Source: Streptomyces aureocirculatus
Lineage (GTDB): Bacteria > Actinomycetota > Actinomycetes > Streptomycetales > Streptomycetaceae
NCBI RefSeq assembly: GCF_000720475.1
Contig: NZ_JOAP01000011.1
Coordinates: 1-64,000, forward strand
Direction: 5' to 3'
DNA length: 64,000 nucleotides
Shown: positions 1 to 7,927 of the stretch, piece after piece
How the letters are laid out: each line of letters opens with the position of its first letter
How positions within the stretch are numbered: position 1 is the stretch's first letter
Program-made: the position numbers and the translations under genes
Notes under the pieces: generated by a model
Told to the model about the DNA's origin: nothing
Database searches by the model: none
What the model saw: only the letters and a program-made list of their open reading frames with translations

Positions 1-12
1 TGTGGGGGTGGC

Positions 13-118
13 GGGGTCGTGGCGGGATGGCCGTGCTCGCGTAGTGGACACTGCCTCGTTCATCGCGCCGTAAGTGTGTTGCTTGGCACGCTGCGCTCGG
101 TCATCCCGCCACGACCCC
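13..118. repeat. Hairpin/MITE-like element, left copy
   Basis: The ends are 21-bp imperfect inverted repeats: arm 13-33 reads ggggtcgtggcgggatggcc(g) and arm 98-118 is its reverse complement with one mismatch. Another copy lies in opposite orientation at 7246-7352. Similarity continues past the right arm to about 270 as the mirror of about 7150-7245. There is no coding potential and no transposase. It could be a MITE-like mobile repeat or an extended hairpin that folds in RNA or single-stranded DNA. Confidence 0.75.
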
Positions 119-147
119 TCCGGTTCGTCCAGCGTCTGCGGCTCGGT

Positions 148-223
148 GCCTCTTGCGGTCGATGGTTCTCGCGGTTCGCTGCCTCTTGCGGTCGATGGCT
201 CTCGCGGTTCGCTGCCTTTTGCG
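148..223. repeat. 33-bp tandem repeat, 2.3 copies
   Basis: Units 148-180 and 181-213 differ at one base and a third begins at 214 (gccttttgcgg). The unit starts gcctcttgcggtcgatgg. The inverted partner region near 7200-7245 has only a single copy of this stretch, so the array expanded in the left copy. The rest of the interval to the alr start at 334 holds nothing else recognisable except the alr promoter and leader. Confidence 0.8.
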
Positions 224-333
224 GGTTCCGCCGCCCTGCCGTTTCCCCCGTCCTGTGGGCGTAGGGCATGGCCTGTACCGGCCCGTAGTGGCTGATGTGG
301 GGGTGGGGGGCGGCTCTGAGAGACTTGGGGGCG

Positions 334-1494
334 ATGACTGAGACTGCACCGCCGCGCGTCCGCGCCGAGATCGACCTCGCCGCCCTTCGGGCGAACGTAC
401 GGACCCTGCGCGCCCACGCCCCCACCGCCGCCTTCATGGCGGTGGTGAAGGCGGACGGCTACGGCCACGGAATGCTGCCGTGCGCCCGCGCCGCCCTGGA
501 AGCAGGCGCCACCTGGGTGGGCACCGCGACCCCGGAAGAGGCCCTCGCGCTCCGCGCGGCCGGCATCGACGCCCCCCTGATGTGCTGGCTCTGGACCCCG
601 GGCGGCCCCTGGCGCGAAGCCGTCGAGGCCGGCCTCGACATCTCGGTCAGCGGCCCCTGGGCCCTGCGCGAGGTCACCGCCGCCGCCCGCGCGGCGACTC
701 GTACCGCCCGCGTCCAGCTCAAGGCCGACACCGGACTCGGCCGCAACGGCTGCATGCCGGACGACTGGCCCGAGCTCGTCGCCAAGGCACTGCGCGCCGA
801 GGCCGACGGCCTGGTCGAGGTCACCGGGCTCTGGTCCCACTTCGCGTGTGCCGACGAGCCGGGACATCCGTCCATCAAGGCCCAGCTCGACGTCTTCCGC
901 GACATGGTGGCGTACGCGGAGGAACAGGGGATCCGGCCCGAGGTGCGGCACATCGCCAACTCCCCGGCCACCCTCACGCTCCCGGAGACCCACTTCGACC
1001 TCGTACGGCCCGGCATCGCCATGTACGGCATCTCGCCCAGCCCCGAGATCGGCGCTCCCCAGGACTTCGGTCTGCGGCCCGTCATGACGCTCACCGCCGC
1101 CCTGGCCTCGGTCAAGCACGCCCCGGCGCAGCACGGCGTGAGCTACGGGCACCACTACACCACCCCGGGCGCCACCACCCTCGGCCTGGTCCCCGCGGGC
1201 TACGGCGACGGCATCCCGCGGCACGCCTCCGGCACCGGGCCCGTGCTCGTCGGGGGCAAGTTGCGTACCGTCGCGGGACGGATCGCGATGGACCAGTTCG
1301 TCGTCGACCTCGGCGGCGACGAGCCCGAAGTCGGCTCGGAGGCCGTGCTCTTCGGGCCCGGCGACCAGGGTGAGCCGACGGCGGAGGACTGGGCCCGTGC
1401 GGCAGGCACCATCGGGTACGAGATCGTCACACGCATCGGTTCCCGCGTTCCTCGCGTCCATGTGAACAAGGGTCCGAACGGCACCGACGACTGA
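334..1494 (+). CDS. alr: Alanine racemase
   Basis: 386 residues. PLP-dependent enzyme interconverting L- and D-alanine in the cytoplasm, supplying D-Ala for peptidoglycan. The N-terminal TIM-barrel carries the PLP lysine motif VVKADGYGHG (Lys39). The C-terminal beta domain carries GVSYGHHY with the second catalytic base Tyr271, followed by RIAMDQFVVDL. Length is typical of the family. The ATG at 334 is preferred over an in-frame upstream start at 295 because the family begins a few residues before the VRAEIDL strand, and a G-rich ribosome-binding stretch (cttgggggcg) precedes it. It is followed after 13 bp by a hydrolase gene, so the two are probably co-transcribed. Confidence 0.97.
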   Translation: MTETAPPRVRAEIDLAALRANVRTLRAHAPTAAFMAVVKADGYGHGMLPCARAALEAGATWVGTATPEEALALRAAGIDAPLMCWLWTPGGPWREAVEAGLDISVSGPWALREVTAAARAATRTARVQLKADTGLGRNGCMPDDWPELVAKALRAEADGLVEVTGLWSHFACADEPGHPSIKAQLDVFRDMVAYAEEQGIRPEVRHIANSPATLTLPETHFDLVRPGIAMYGISPSPEIGAPQDFGLRPVMTLTAALASVKHAPAQHGVSYGHHYTTPGATTLGLVPAGYGDGIPRHASGTGPVLVGGKLRTVAGRIAMDQFVVDLGGDEPEVGSEAVLFGPGDQGEPTAEDWARAAGTIGYEIVTRIGSRVPRVHVNKGPNGTDD

Positions 1495-1507
1495 AGAGGA
1501 GCGGTAC

Positions 1508-2767
1508 GTGAGCGAGGGCAGCACGGGGGCGGCCGCCGTGGACGTGGTGACCGAAGTGGCCGTCTCGGCGGGCGCCTCCTGGCGGCGGGCCGGGATCGCC
1601 GGTGTCGCGATAGGCGTCATCGCCGCGGGCGCCGCGGCCGGTGTCGCGCTTGAGCGTCTGACGGTCGGGCGCGGCATGCGCAAGAAGGCCCGCCTCGCCC
1701 TCGACTCCTCGGGGCCCTACGGCTCCCTGCGCGGCATGCCCGGCAAGGCGTACGCGGACGACGGCACGGAGCTCGCGTACGAAGTCGATGAGGTGGATGA
1801 GGCCTATGTGCGGGCGGACACGGACGTGGACGCGGAGGTAGGGGGGCGGGGCTTCTCGGGTGGCGCTCGGGACGGTCGGCGGCTTCGGCTCTTCGGGCGC
1901 AAGGTTCCCGCGCCCGTCACCGTCGTCTTCAGCCACGGCTACTGCCTCGGTCAGGACTCCTGGCACTTCCAGCGCGCCGCGCTGCGGGGCGTGGTGCGCT
2001 GCGTCTACTGGGACCAGCGCAGCCACGGCCGCTCCGGTCGCGGCGTTGCCCAGGTCCAGGACGGCAGGCCCGTCTCCATCGACCAGCTCGGCAAGGACCT
2101 CAAAGCCGTCATCGACGCGGCCGCGCCGGAAGGGCCGCTCGTGCTCGTCGGGCACTCCATGGGCGGCATGACCACCATGGCCCTCGCCGACCAGTTCCCG
2201 GACCTGATCCGCGAACGCGTCGCGGGCGTCGTCCTCATCGGTACGTCCTCCGGGCGGCTCGGCGAGGTCAACTTCGGGTTGCCGGTGGCGGGGATGAACG
2301 CCGTGCGGCGGGTGCTGCCCGGTGTCCTGAAGGCGCTCGGTTCGCAGGCGGAGCTGGTGGAGAAGGGGCGGCGGGCCACCGCCGACCTGTTCGCGGGCAT
2401 CATCAAGCGCTACTCGTTCGCCACCAGGGACATCGACCCGGCCGTGGCGCGGTTCGCGGAGCGGCTCATCGAGTCCACCCCGATCGACGTCGTCGCGGAG
2501 TTCTACCCGGCCTTCGCCGAGCACGACAAGACGGCGGCCCTGGAGCGCTTCGCCGGGCTGCCCGTGCTCGTCCTCGCGGGCGACAAGGACCTCGTCACCC
2601 CCAGTGAGCACAGCGAGGCCATCGCGGACCTGCTGCCCGACGCCGAACTGGTGCTCGTCCCTGACGCTGGGCACCTGGTGATGATGGAGCACCCCGAGGT
2701 GGTCGTCGACCGCATCGCCGACCTGCTCGTCAGGGCCAAGGAGCAGGTGCGCGACGCCGCCATGTAG
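1508..2767 (+). CDS. Alpha/beta hydrolase, membrane-anchored
   Basis: 419 residues, GTG start preceded by a good Shine-Dalgarno (gaagaggagcgg). An N-terminal hydrophobic segment at about residues 25-45 (AGIAGVAIGVIAAGAAAGVA) looks like a membrane anchor. The catalytic domain has the nucleophile elbow LVLVGHSMGGMTT, a late acidic residue in LVLAGDKDLVTPSEH and the histidine in VPDAGHLVMMEHP, giving a complete Ser-Asp-His triad. The substrate cannot be told from sequence. The gene sits between alr and tsaE, a position widely occupied by this family in Streptomyces, and is probably in the alr operon. Confidence 0.9.
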   Translation: MSEGSTGAAAVDVVTEVAVSAGASWRRAGIAGVAIGVIAAGAAAGVALERLTVGRGMRKKARLALDSSGPYGSLRGMPGKAYADDGTELAYEVDEVDEAYVRADTDVDAEVGGRGFSGGARDGRRLRLFGRKVPAPVTVVFSHGYCLGQDSWHFQRAALRGVVRCVYWDQRSHGRSGRGVAQVQDGRPVSIDQLGKDLKAVIDAAAPEGPLVLVGHSMGGMTTMALADQFPDLIRERVAGVVLIGTSSGRLGEVNFGLPVAGMNAVRRVLPGVLKALGSQAELVEKGRRATADLFAGIIKRYSFATRDIDPAVARFAERLIESTPIDVVAEFYPAFAEHDKTAALERFAGLPVLVLAGDKDLVTPSEHSEAIADLLPDAELVLVPDAGHLVMMEHPEVVVDRIADLLVRAKEQVRDAAM

Positions 2768-2838
2768 CCCGTCCGGTACAGCCGGGTGCCGTGGCGGGGC
2801 GGCCGGAGCACGGCCCACGAGCGGCTAACGTGGCCGTC

Positions 2839-3351
2839 ATGGAAGCACCGCACAGCCCGGCCCCCGCCACCACCCTCAAGATCACTGTCAACTCGCCGGA
2901 CCAGATGGGCGAGTTGGGCCGCCGTCTGGCCAAGATCCTGCGCCCCGGAGACCTCGTCATGCTCACCGGTGAGCTCGGCGCGGGCAAGACGACGCTGACC
3001 CGCGGCCTCGGAGCGGGCCTCGGCGTGCGCGGCGCCGTCACCTCGCCGACGTTCGTCATCGCCCGCGTGCACCCCTCCCTCGGCGACGGTCCGCCGCTGG
3101 TCCACGTCGACGCGTACCGCCTGGGCGGCGGCCTCGACGAGATGGAGGACCTGGACCTCGACGTCTCCCTGCCGGAGTCCGTGATCGTCGTGGAGTGGGG
3201 CGACGGCAAGGTCGAGGAGCTCTCGGACGACCGGCTGCACATCGTCATCGACCGGGCCGTCGGCGACACCACGGACGAGGTGCGCGAGGTCACGCTGCAC
3301 GGCATCGGCGGACGCTGGGCCGCGGCGGACCTCACGGTGCTCTCGGCCTGA
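2839..3351 (+). CDS. tsaE: tRNA t6A ADP-binding ATPase TsaE
   Basis: 170 residues. ATPase partner of TsaB-TsaD in threonylcarbamoyl transfer to A37 of ANN-decoding tRNAs. The Walker A loop GELGAGKTTLTRG lies near residue 45. It is followed by SPTFVIARVH, the HVDAYRLGGG strand and the EWGDG motif, all characteristic of the family. The ATG at 2839 starts MEAPHSPAP; a GTG three codons upstream (2830) is an alternative. Grouped with tsaB and tsaD in this window, but separated from tsaB by a small gene and a reverse-strand gene, so it is not in one transcript with them. Confidence 0.95.
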   Translation: MEAPHSPAPATTLKITVNSPDQMGELGRRLAKILRPGDLVMLTGELGAGKTTLTRGLGAGLGVRGAVTSPTFVIARVHPSLGDGPPLVHVDAYRLGGGLDEMEDLDLDVSLPESVIVVEWGDGKVEELSDDRLHIVIDRAVGDTTDEVREVTLHGIGGRWAAADLTVLSA

Positions 3352-3361
3352 GTGCTCCGGC

Positions 3362-3414
3362 GTTCCGGGGTTCCCGGGTTCCCGCATTCCCGGGTTCACG
3401 AATTCCCGGGTTCT
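3362..3414. repeat. Short ttcccgggtt tandem repeats
   Basis: Three to four imperfect copies of a 15-16-bp unit (ttcccgggttcccgca, ttcccgggttcacgaa, ttcccgggttcttgta) directly after tsaE. Each contains cccggg. No clear function; they may contribute to termination after tsaE. Confidence 0.7.
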
Positions 3415-3499
3415 TGTAGGGTCGCCCTAACTTTCCGACAAGCCGTCGGCAAGATGTTGCGCGGCAAGCGTCGTCCGTGGTCACATGGATACCAGGTCC

Positions 3500-3519
3500 T
3501 GGTTAGGTCTACCTAACCA
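3500..3519. promoter_or_regulatory. Perfect 9-bp inverted repeat (operator candidate)
   Basis: tggttaggt and acctaacca flank a 2-bp centre. A related imperfect palindrome, tagggtcgccctaa, lies at 3417-3430. The half-sites TTAGGT/ACCTAA resemble those of DmdR/IdeR iron boxes, but the canonical box has a 7-bp centre, so the match is not full. It lies 29 bp before the small gene at 3549 and probably regulates it. Confidence 0.55.
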
Positions 3520-3548
3520 CGTCTGCCCCGAAGCCCCAGGAGGCGTCC

Positions 3549-3737
3549 ATGCCGGCTTCAGAACGCGATGCGCAGCCCAAGGCGCTCCCACGCCCCTCGG
3601 TGCCGTCGGCCTGGTCGATGAGCGATCTGCTGGCGTCGTGCGCCGCCGCGAACGCGGTCTCCACGCCCCCGGCCGCGCCCCCGCAGCACCCGACGGCCGT
3701 GAACAGGGCGGACGAACGGCGGCGGGACGCGGCCTGA
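3549..3737 (+). CDS. Small hypothetical protein, 62 aa
   Basis: Not recognised. A strong ribosome-binding site (aggagg, 5 nt before the ATG) argues that it is translated. The sequence is Pro/Ala/Ser-rich, with a central SAWSMSDLLASCAAANAVSTPP segment that could form a short amphipathic helix with one Cys. There is no signal peptide or membrane helix. A perfect palindrome sits just upstream, suggesting tight control. Downstream, 3738-3790 has two copies of a ~23-bp repeat (gtcgatcgagg...gcctcag). Confidence 0.6.
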   Translation: MPASERDAQPKALPRPSVPSAWSMSDLLASCAAANAVSTPPAAPPQHPTAVNRADERRRDAA

Positions 3738-3795
3738 GCCGTCGATCGAGGGGTGCCTCAGAGGTCGATCGAGGGTTGCCTCAGAGGGCGGCGTC

Positions 3796-4353
3796 TCAGG
3801 GGACGACGACGACCTTGACGTCCATCAGCGCGAAGTCCCACATCGCGTTGCCGTCCGCGCGGGACGAGCGGATGCCGCCGGTCTTCTTCGCGGGGTCCGG
3901 CTTCTCCGTGGAGCCGTTGAGCGCCGCACTGAACCCGATCGCTATGCCGTTCACGTCCGCGAACCGTACGACGTGCTCGATCTGCGTCCCGTCGGACCCG
4001 ACGACCTGGCCGGAGCGCGAGGTCACGGTGTACGAACCGGCCGCGGGGTCCACGCTGCTCGGCGTCACCTTGTACGTGCGCTTCACCTTGTCGGAGTCGC
4101 CGACGAGCCAGACCCGGTCGCCCGCCAGGGAGTAGACGACCCGCTTCCCGGAGCCCGAGCCGCCGGGCAGCGCGAGCGGGTCGGTCTTGCCCTTCTCCGG
4201 GGCCGAGGGGGCCGTGGGGGACTTGTCGGGGCGGGCACCGAGGTCGTCAGGGGCGCTGGCGGAGGCCTGGTAGGCGAGGAATCCGACCACGGCAAGGGCT
4301 GCCGCGGTGAGGCCGGCCACGAACCCCGAGCTGCTCCTTGACACCTGCGCCAC
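3796..4353 (-). CDS. Conserved membrane-anchored/secreted hypothetical protein
   Basis: 185 residues. Begins MAQVSRSSSGFVAGLTAAAL with an N-terminal hydrophobic segment (about residues 10-32) that is a signal anchor or signal peptide. A charged Pro-rich linker follows, then an all-beta-looking domain (KRVVYSLAGDRVWLVGDSD, GSYTVTSRSGQVVGSDGT, VEHVV-type strands). No catalytic motif is recognised. It is divergent from tsaB, with a 94-bp shared promoter region. I cannot assign a function. Confidence 0.75.
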   Translation of the reverse strand: MAQVSRSSSGFVAGLTAAALAVVGFLAYQASASAPDDLGARPDKSPTAPSAPEKGKTDPLALPGGSGSGKRVVYSLAGDRVWLVGDSDKVKRTYKVTPSSVDPAAGSYTVTSRSGQVVGSDGTQIEHVVRFADVNGIAIGFSAALNGSTEKPDPAKKTGGIRSSRADGNAMWDFALMDVKVVVVP

Positions 4354-4447
4354 CTCCCGTGCGTACGGCTACTGGGTGACGGTAGCAGCAGGTGTGCTCA
4401 TCGCCGGGGCGGCCGTACGCCGGGCGCCGGAGCCGTAGGCTGTTTGT

Positions 4448-5104
4448 GTGCTCTTGCTCGCTCTGGATACCGCCACCCCCGCCGTGACCGTCGCCCTGCA
4501 CGACGGCACGACCGTCATCGCCGCATCGAGCCAGGTCGACGCCCGCCGCCACGGTGAGCTGCTGCTCCCCGCCGTGGACCGCGTGCTCGCCGACGCGGGC
4601 CTGAGACTCGACGCCGTCACAGCCGTGGTCGCAGGCATCGGACCCGGCCCCTACACGGGCCTGCGCGTCGGCCTGATGACGGCCGACACCTTCGGCCTCG
4701 CGCTCGGCGTCCCGGTGTACGGCGTGTGCACCCTCGACGGGCTCGCGTACGCCTCCGGCATCGAGGACGGCCCGTTCGTCGTGGCGACGGACGCCCGCCG
4801 CAAGGAGGTCTACTGGGCGCGGTACGAGAACGCGCGCACCCGGACCGGCGGTCCCGCGGTGGACCGCCCCGCGGACATCGCGGCCGAGGTCGCGGGCCTG
4901 CCCGCGGTCGGCGCGGGCGCCGCGCTCTACCCGGACACGTTCACCGACGTGCGCGCCCCCGAGCACGTGGCGGCAGCCGCCCTCGCGTCCCTCGCGGCGG
5001 AGAAGCTGGCCGCGGGCGGGGAACTCCCCGAACCGCGCCCGCTGTACCTGCGCCGCCCCGACGCGCAGGTCCCCAAGAACTACAAGGTGGTCACCCCCAA
5101 GTGA
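4448..5104 (+). CDS. tsaB: tRNA t6A biosynthesis protein TsaB
   Basis: 218 residues. Actin/ASKHA-fold partner of TsaD in t6A37 formation; it lacks TsaD's metal site. The start LLLALDTATPAVTVAL and the IGPGPYTGLRVGLMTADTF segment are diagnostic. The GTG at 4448 is 6 bp downstream of a -10-like taggct (4436-4441), so the mRNA may be leaderless. The stop overlaps the next gene's GTG (GTGA), coupling it to rimI. Confidence 0.95.
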   Translation: MLLLALDTATPAVTVALHDGTTVIAASSQVDARRHGELLLPAVDRVLADAGLRLDAVTAVVAGIGPGPYTGLRVGLMTADTFGLALGVPVYGVCTLDGLAYASGIEDGPFVVATDARRKEVYWARYENARTRTGGPAVDRPADIAAEVAGLPAVGAGAALYPDTFTDVRAPEHVAAAALASLAAEKLAAGGELPEPRPLYLRRPDAQVPKNYKVVTPK

Positions 5105-5775
5105 CCACGGAGCCGACGGAGCCCGTCGAACCCACCGAGCCCACCGAGCCCACCGAGCCTTCCGGGCCTCACGGGACGATGCACCGGGCCGCCACCGTGG
5201 TGCGCGAGATGCGCTGGTGGGACATCGACCCCGTGCTCGCCCTGGAGAAGGAGCTGTTCCCGGACGACGCGTGGTCACGCGGCATGTTCTGGTCGGAACT
5301 GGCGCACGCGCGCGGTCCCGGCTCCACGCGCCGCTATCTGGTGGCGTACGAGGGCGAGCGCCTCGTCGGCTACGGCGGCGTCGCGGTCGCGGGCAGCGAC
5401 TCCGGCGACGGCGCCGCGGTGGCCGCCGACGTGCAGACGATCGCCGTCGCCCGGGACCACTGGGGCACCGGCCTCGGCGCGGCCCTGCTCACGGAGCTGC
5501 TGCGGCACGCCAGCGCGTTCGAGGCCACCGAGGTGATGCTCGAGGTGCGCGTGGACAACACCCGGGCGCAGAAGCTGTACGAGCGCTTCGGCTTCGAACC
5601 GATCGGCTTCCGGCGCGGCTACTACCAGCCCGGCAACGTGGACGCGCTTGTGATGCGGCTGTCCGACCCCTCCGCCGTCCCGGCCTCCGTGAACGGCACC
5701 CCCGAACCCTCGACCGACGGCCAGGCGGCACCTGGCCCGCTGAACGGCGTACAAGGAACCGAGATCCATGGCTGA
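5101..5775 (+). CDS. rimI: Ribosomal-protein-alanine N-acetyltransferase RimI-like
   Basis: 224 residues. GNAT acetyltransferase, by family the N-alpha-acetylase of ribosomal protein S18. Core motifs: [23 protein letters not shown], the acetyl-CoA loop [15 protein letters not shown], and [19 protein letters not shown]. The GTG in the GTGA overlap with tsaB gives an N-terminal run of Glu-Pro-Thr repeats not typical of RimI. An ATG at 5179 ([11 protein letters not shown]) would give a conventional 198-residue protein but has no clear ribosome-binding site. A Pro/Gly/Thr-rich tail follows the GNAT fold. It overlaps tsaD by 8 bp. Confidence 0.9.
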   Translation: MTTEPTEPVEPTEPTEPTEPSGPHGTMHRAATVVREMRWWDIDPVLALEKELFPDDAWSRGMFWSELAHARGPGSTRRYLVAYEGERLVGYGGVAVAGSDSGDGAAVAADVQTIAVARDHWGTGLGAALLTELLRHASAFEATEVMLEVRVDNTRAQKLYERFGFEPIGFRRGYYQPGNVDALVMRLSDPSAVPASVNGTPEPSTDGQAAPGPLNGVQGTEIHG

Positions 5776-6883
5776 CTCCCGTGACGAGCCCCTCGTCCTC
5801 GGCATCGAGACCTCCTGCGACGAGACGGGCGTAGGCGTCGTGCGCGGTACGACCCTGCTTGCGGACGCGGTGGCGTCCAGCGTCGACGAGCACGCGCGCT
5901 TCGGCGGCGTCGTCCCCGAGGTGGCGTCCCGCGCGCACCTGGAGGCGATGGTCCCGACCATCCAGCGCGCCCTGAAGGACGCCGGTGTCGCGGCCTCCGA
6001 CCTGGACGGCATCGCGGTGACGGCGGGCCCCGGCCTCGCGGGCGCGCTGCTCGTCGGGGTCTCGGCGGCGAAGGCGTACGCGTACGCCCTCGGCAAGCCC
6101 CTCTACGGAGTGAACCACCTGGCGTCGCACATCTGCGTGGACCAGTTGGAGCACGGCGCGCTCCCGGAGCCGACGATGGCCCTCCTGGTCTCCGGCGGCC
6201 ACTCCTCCCTGCTCCTGTCCACCGACATCACCTCCGACGTACGACCCCTCGGGGCGACGATCGACGACGCGGCGGGGGAGGCGTTCGACAAGATCGCGCG
6301 CGTCCTGAACCTGGGCTTCCCCGGCGGCCCGGTCATCGACCGCTACGCGCGCGAGGGCGACCCCGACGCCATCGCGTTCCCACGGGGCCTGACGGGCCCG
6401 CGCGACGCGGCGTACGACTTCTCCTTCTCCGGCCTCAAGACGGCGGTGGCGCGCTGGATCGAGGCGAAGCGGGCAGCGGGCGAGGAGGTTCCGGTACGGG
6501 ACGTGGCGGCGTCCTTCCAGGAAGCCGTCGTGGACGTGCTGACCCGCAAGGCGGTGCGGGCCTGCAAGGACGAGGGCGTGGACCACCTGATGATCGGTGG
6601 CGGGGTGGCGGCGAACACGCGGCTGCGGGCCCTCGCGCAGGAGCGGTGCGAGGCCGCCGGGATCCGGCTCCGTGTGCCGCGGCCCAAGCTCTGTACGGAC
6701 AACGGGGCGATGGTGGCTGCGCTGGGCGCCGAGATGGTTGCCCGTAACCGGGCGTCCTCCGACCTGGCCCTGTCGGCGGACTCGTCCCTCCCCGTGACGG
6801 AGCCCCACGTCCCCGGCGCCCACACTCACGCTCACTCGCACGATCACGTGCACGAGGTCGCGAAGGGCAACCTGTACTCATGA
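5768..6883 (+). CDS. tsaD: tRNA N6-adenosine threonylcarbamoyltransferase TsaD
   Basis: 371 residues. Catalytic subunit of t6A synthesis, transferring threonylcarbamoyl from TC-AMP to tRNA A37. Begins with [17 protein letters not shown]. Metal ligands lie in the HxxxH motif GVNHLASHI (His117, His121), and [10 protein letters not shown] and the late [13 protein letters not shown] and [12 protein letters not shown] motifs are intact. The C-terminus has a His-rich tail ([14 protein letters not shown]), an unusual addition that could bind metal. The ATG has caaggaaccg upstream. Coupled with rimI and, through an ATGA overlap, with the next small gene. Confidence 0.97.
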   Translation: MADSRDEPLVLGIETSCDETGVGVVRGTTLLADAVASSVDEHARFGGVVPEVASRAHLEAMVPTIQRALKDAGVAASDLDGIAVTAGPGLAGALLVGVSAAKAYAYALGKPLYGVNHLASHICVDQLEHGALPEPTMALLVSGGHSSLLLSTDITSDVRPLGATIDDAAGEAFDKIARVLNLGFPGGPVIDRYAREGDPDAIAFPRGLTGPRDAAYDFSFSGLKTAVARWIEAKRAAGEEVPVRDVAASFQEAVVDVLTRKAVRACKDEGVDHLMIGGGVAANTRLRALAQERCEAAGIRLRVPRPKLCTDNGAMVAALGAEMVARNRASSDLALSADSSLPVTEPHVPGAHTHAHSHDHVHEVAKGNLYS

Positions 6884-7131
6884 GCGTCGCGCTGATGTGG
6901 GAGGCCCGGGCGGAGGCCGGGCGGGGGCCTGAGCTTCTCGACTGGGCGCGGGGGCAGGTGCTCGATCCTGGCCCGGTGCGGCGGGAGACCTTCCGGGCCC
7001 CCGCGGACCGGGTGCTCGTGATCACCTGGTGGGACGCCCCGTACGAAGCGAAGCTCCCCGAACTCCCGGACCCCCCGCCCGAGCTGGTGTCCCGCCCGCC
7101 GCACCGCTGGCGCTTCGAGCCGGTGGACTGA
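6880..7131 (+). CDS. Small conserved hypothetical protein, 83 aa
   Basis: Translationally coupled to tsaD (ATGA). Sequence [20 protein letters not shown], then [20 protein letters not shown] and a Pro-rich end. The opening strand and spacing resemble a dimeric alpha/beta-barrel (antibiotic monooxygenase-like) fold, but this is a guess. No signal or membrane segment. A link with t6A modification is suggested only by operon position. Confidence 0.75.
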   Translation: MSVALMWEARAEAGRGPELLDWARGQVLDPGPVRRETFRAPADRVLVITWWDAPYEAKLPELPDPPPELVSRPPHRWRFEPVD

Positions 7132-7245
7132 ACCCCCACGTAACGGGAGCCCGGTGCCTGGGTCATGCCCTGCCCCCACAGAGGGGAACAGCCGGGCGGC
7201 GGAAGCCGCAAGAGGCACCGGCCCGCAGACGCTGTCGCGACCGGA

Positions 7246-7352
7246 GGGGTCGTGGCGGTATGACCGAGCGCAGCGTGCCAAGCAACACACTTACGGCGCG
7301 GTGAAACCAGGCAGTGTCCACTACGCGAGCACGGCCATACCGCCACGACCCC
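7246..7352. repeat. Hairpin/MITE-like element, right copy (inverted)
   Basis: Arms 7246-7266 (ggggtcgtggcggtatgacc(g)) and 7332-7352 are inverted repeats. The interior, reverse complemented, matches 13-118, including the motif gtagtggacactgcct. Where the left copy pairs cggga with tcccg, this copy pairs cggta with taccg, a compensatory double change. Flanking similarity runs back to about 7150. The remainder of the 7131-7479 gap holds the YCII-gene leader with gagaggcaccacc as its ribosome-binding site. Confidence 0.75.
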
Positions 7353-7478
7353 GCCACCCCCACAACCGGAAAGGCGAAAAAGTCCCGAGAGCATGTCGAT
7401 AGGGGGGCCTGCCGTTCGACGCAGGGGTGAGAGGCCGGGCGAGACCGCCTGCCCACCGAACGAACGAGAGGCACCACC

Positions 7479-7862
7479 ATGCCGCGCTACCTGGCGATGA
7501 TCCGCATCGACGAGAACGAGACGCACGGAACCGGCCCGAGCCCCGAACTGCAGCAGCGCATGGGTGAGCTGCTCGAAGGCATGGCCAAGGAGGGCGTACT
7601 GCTCGACACGGCAGGCCTGGCACCGACCTCGGAAGGAACCAGGGTCCACTGGCAGGACGGCCACCTGTCCGTCACGGACGGCCCGTTCACGGAGGCCAAG
7701 GAGGTCATCGGCGGCTACTCCATCCTCCAGGCCAGGGACAGCGCCGAGGCGGTCGAGTGGACCAAGCGGTTCCTGAAGGTCCACGAGGACTACTGGACGA
7801 TCACCGTGGAGGTCAGGGAGATCGGCGAGGCAGGCATCCCCGGCGTGGGCCCGGACGCCTGA
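7479..7862 (+). CDS. YCII/DGPF-domain protein
   Basis: 127 residues. Family of small alpha/beta-barrel proteins regularly encoded next to ECF42-type sigma factors. Motifs: RYLAMIRIDENETHG, VHWQDGHLSVTDGPFTEAKEVIGGY (the DGPF signature) and the C-terminal strand TITVEVREI. The biochemical role of DGPF proteins is unsettled; a role as signalling partner of the sigma factor is inferred from context. Good ribosome-binding site (gagg). It lies 65 bp before the sigma gene. Confidence 0.9.
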   Translation: MPRYLAMIRIDENETHGTGPSPELQQRMGELLEGMAKEGVLLDTAGLAPTSEGTRVHWQDGHLSVTDGPFTEAKEVIGGYSILQARDSAEAVEWTKRFLKVHEDYWTITVEVREIGEAGIPGVGPDA

Positions 7863-7905
7863 TCCTCTGCGCGGAGATCCTCTGCGCGGAGATCCTTTGC
7901 GCAGA
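7861..7905. repeat. Three 15-bp tandem repeats
   Basis: gatcctctgcgcgga occurs twice exactly (7861-7875, 7876-7890) and a third time with changes (7891-7905). The array starts on the stop codon of the YCII gene and fills most of the spacer to the ECF42 gene. The unit contains a gcgc-centred palindrome (tctgcgcgga), so it could pair in RNA. Confidence 0.8.
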
Positions 7906-7927
7906 GGGGCCAGGGGTGCTCTGATGG

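Noticed and set aside
3500..3519. Canonical DmdR/IdeR iron box
   Set aside because: Half-sites fit but the centre is 2 bp instead of 7, so I kept it only as an operator candidate.
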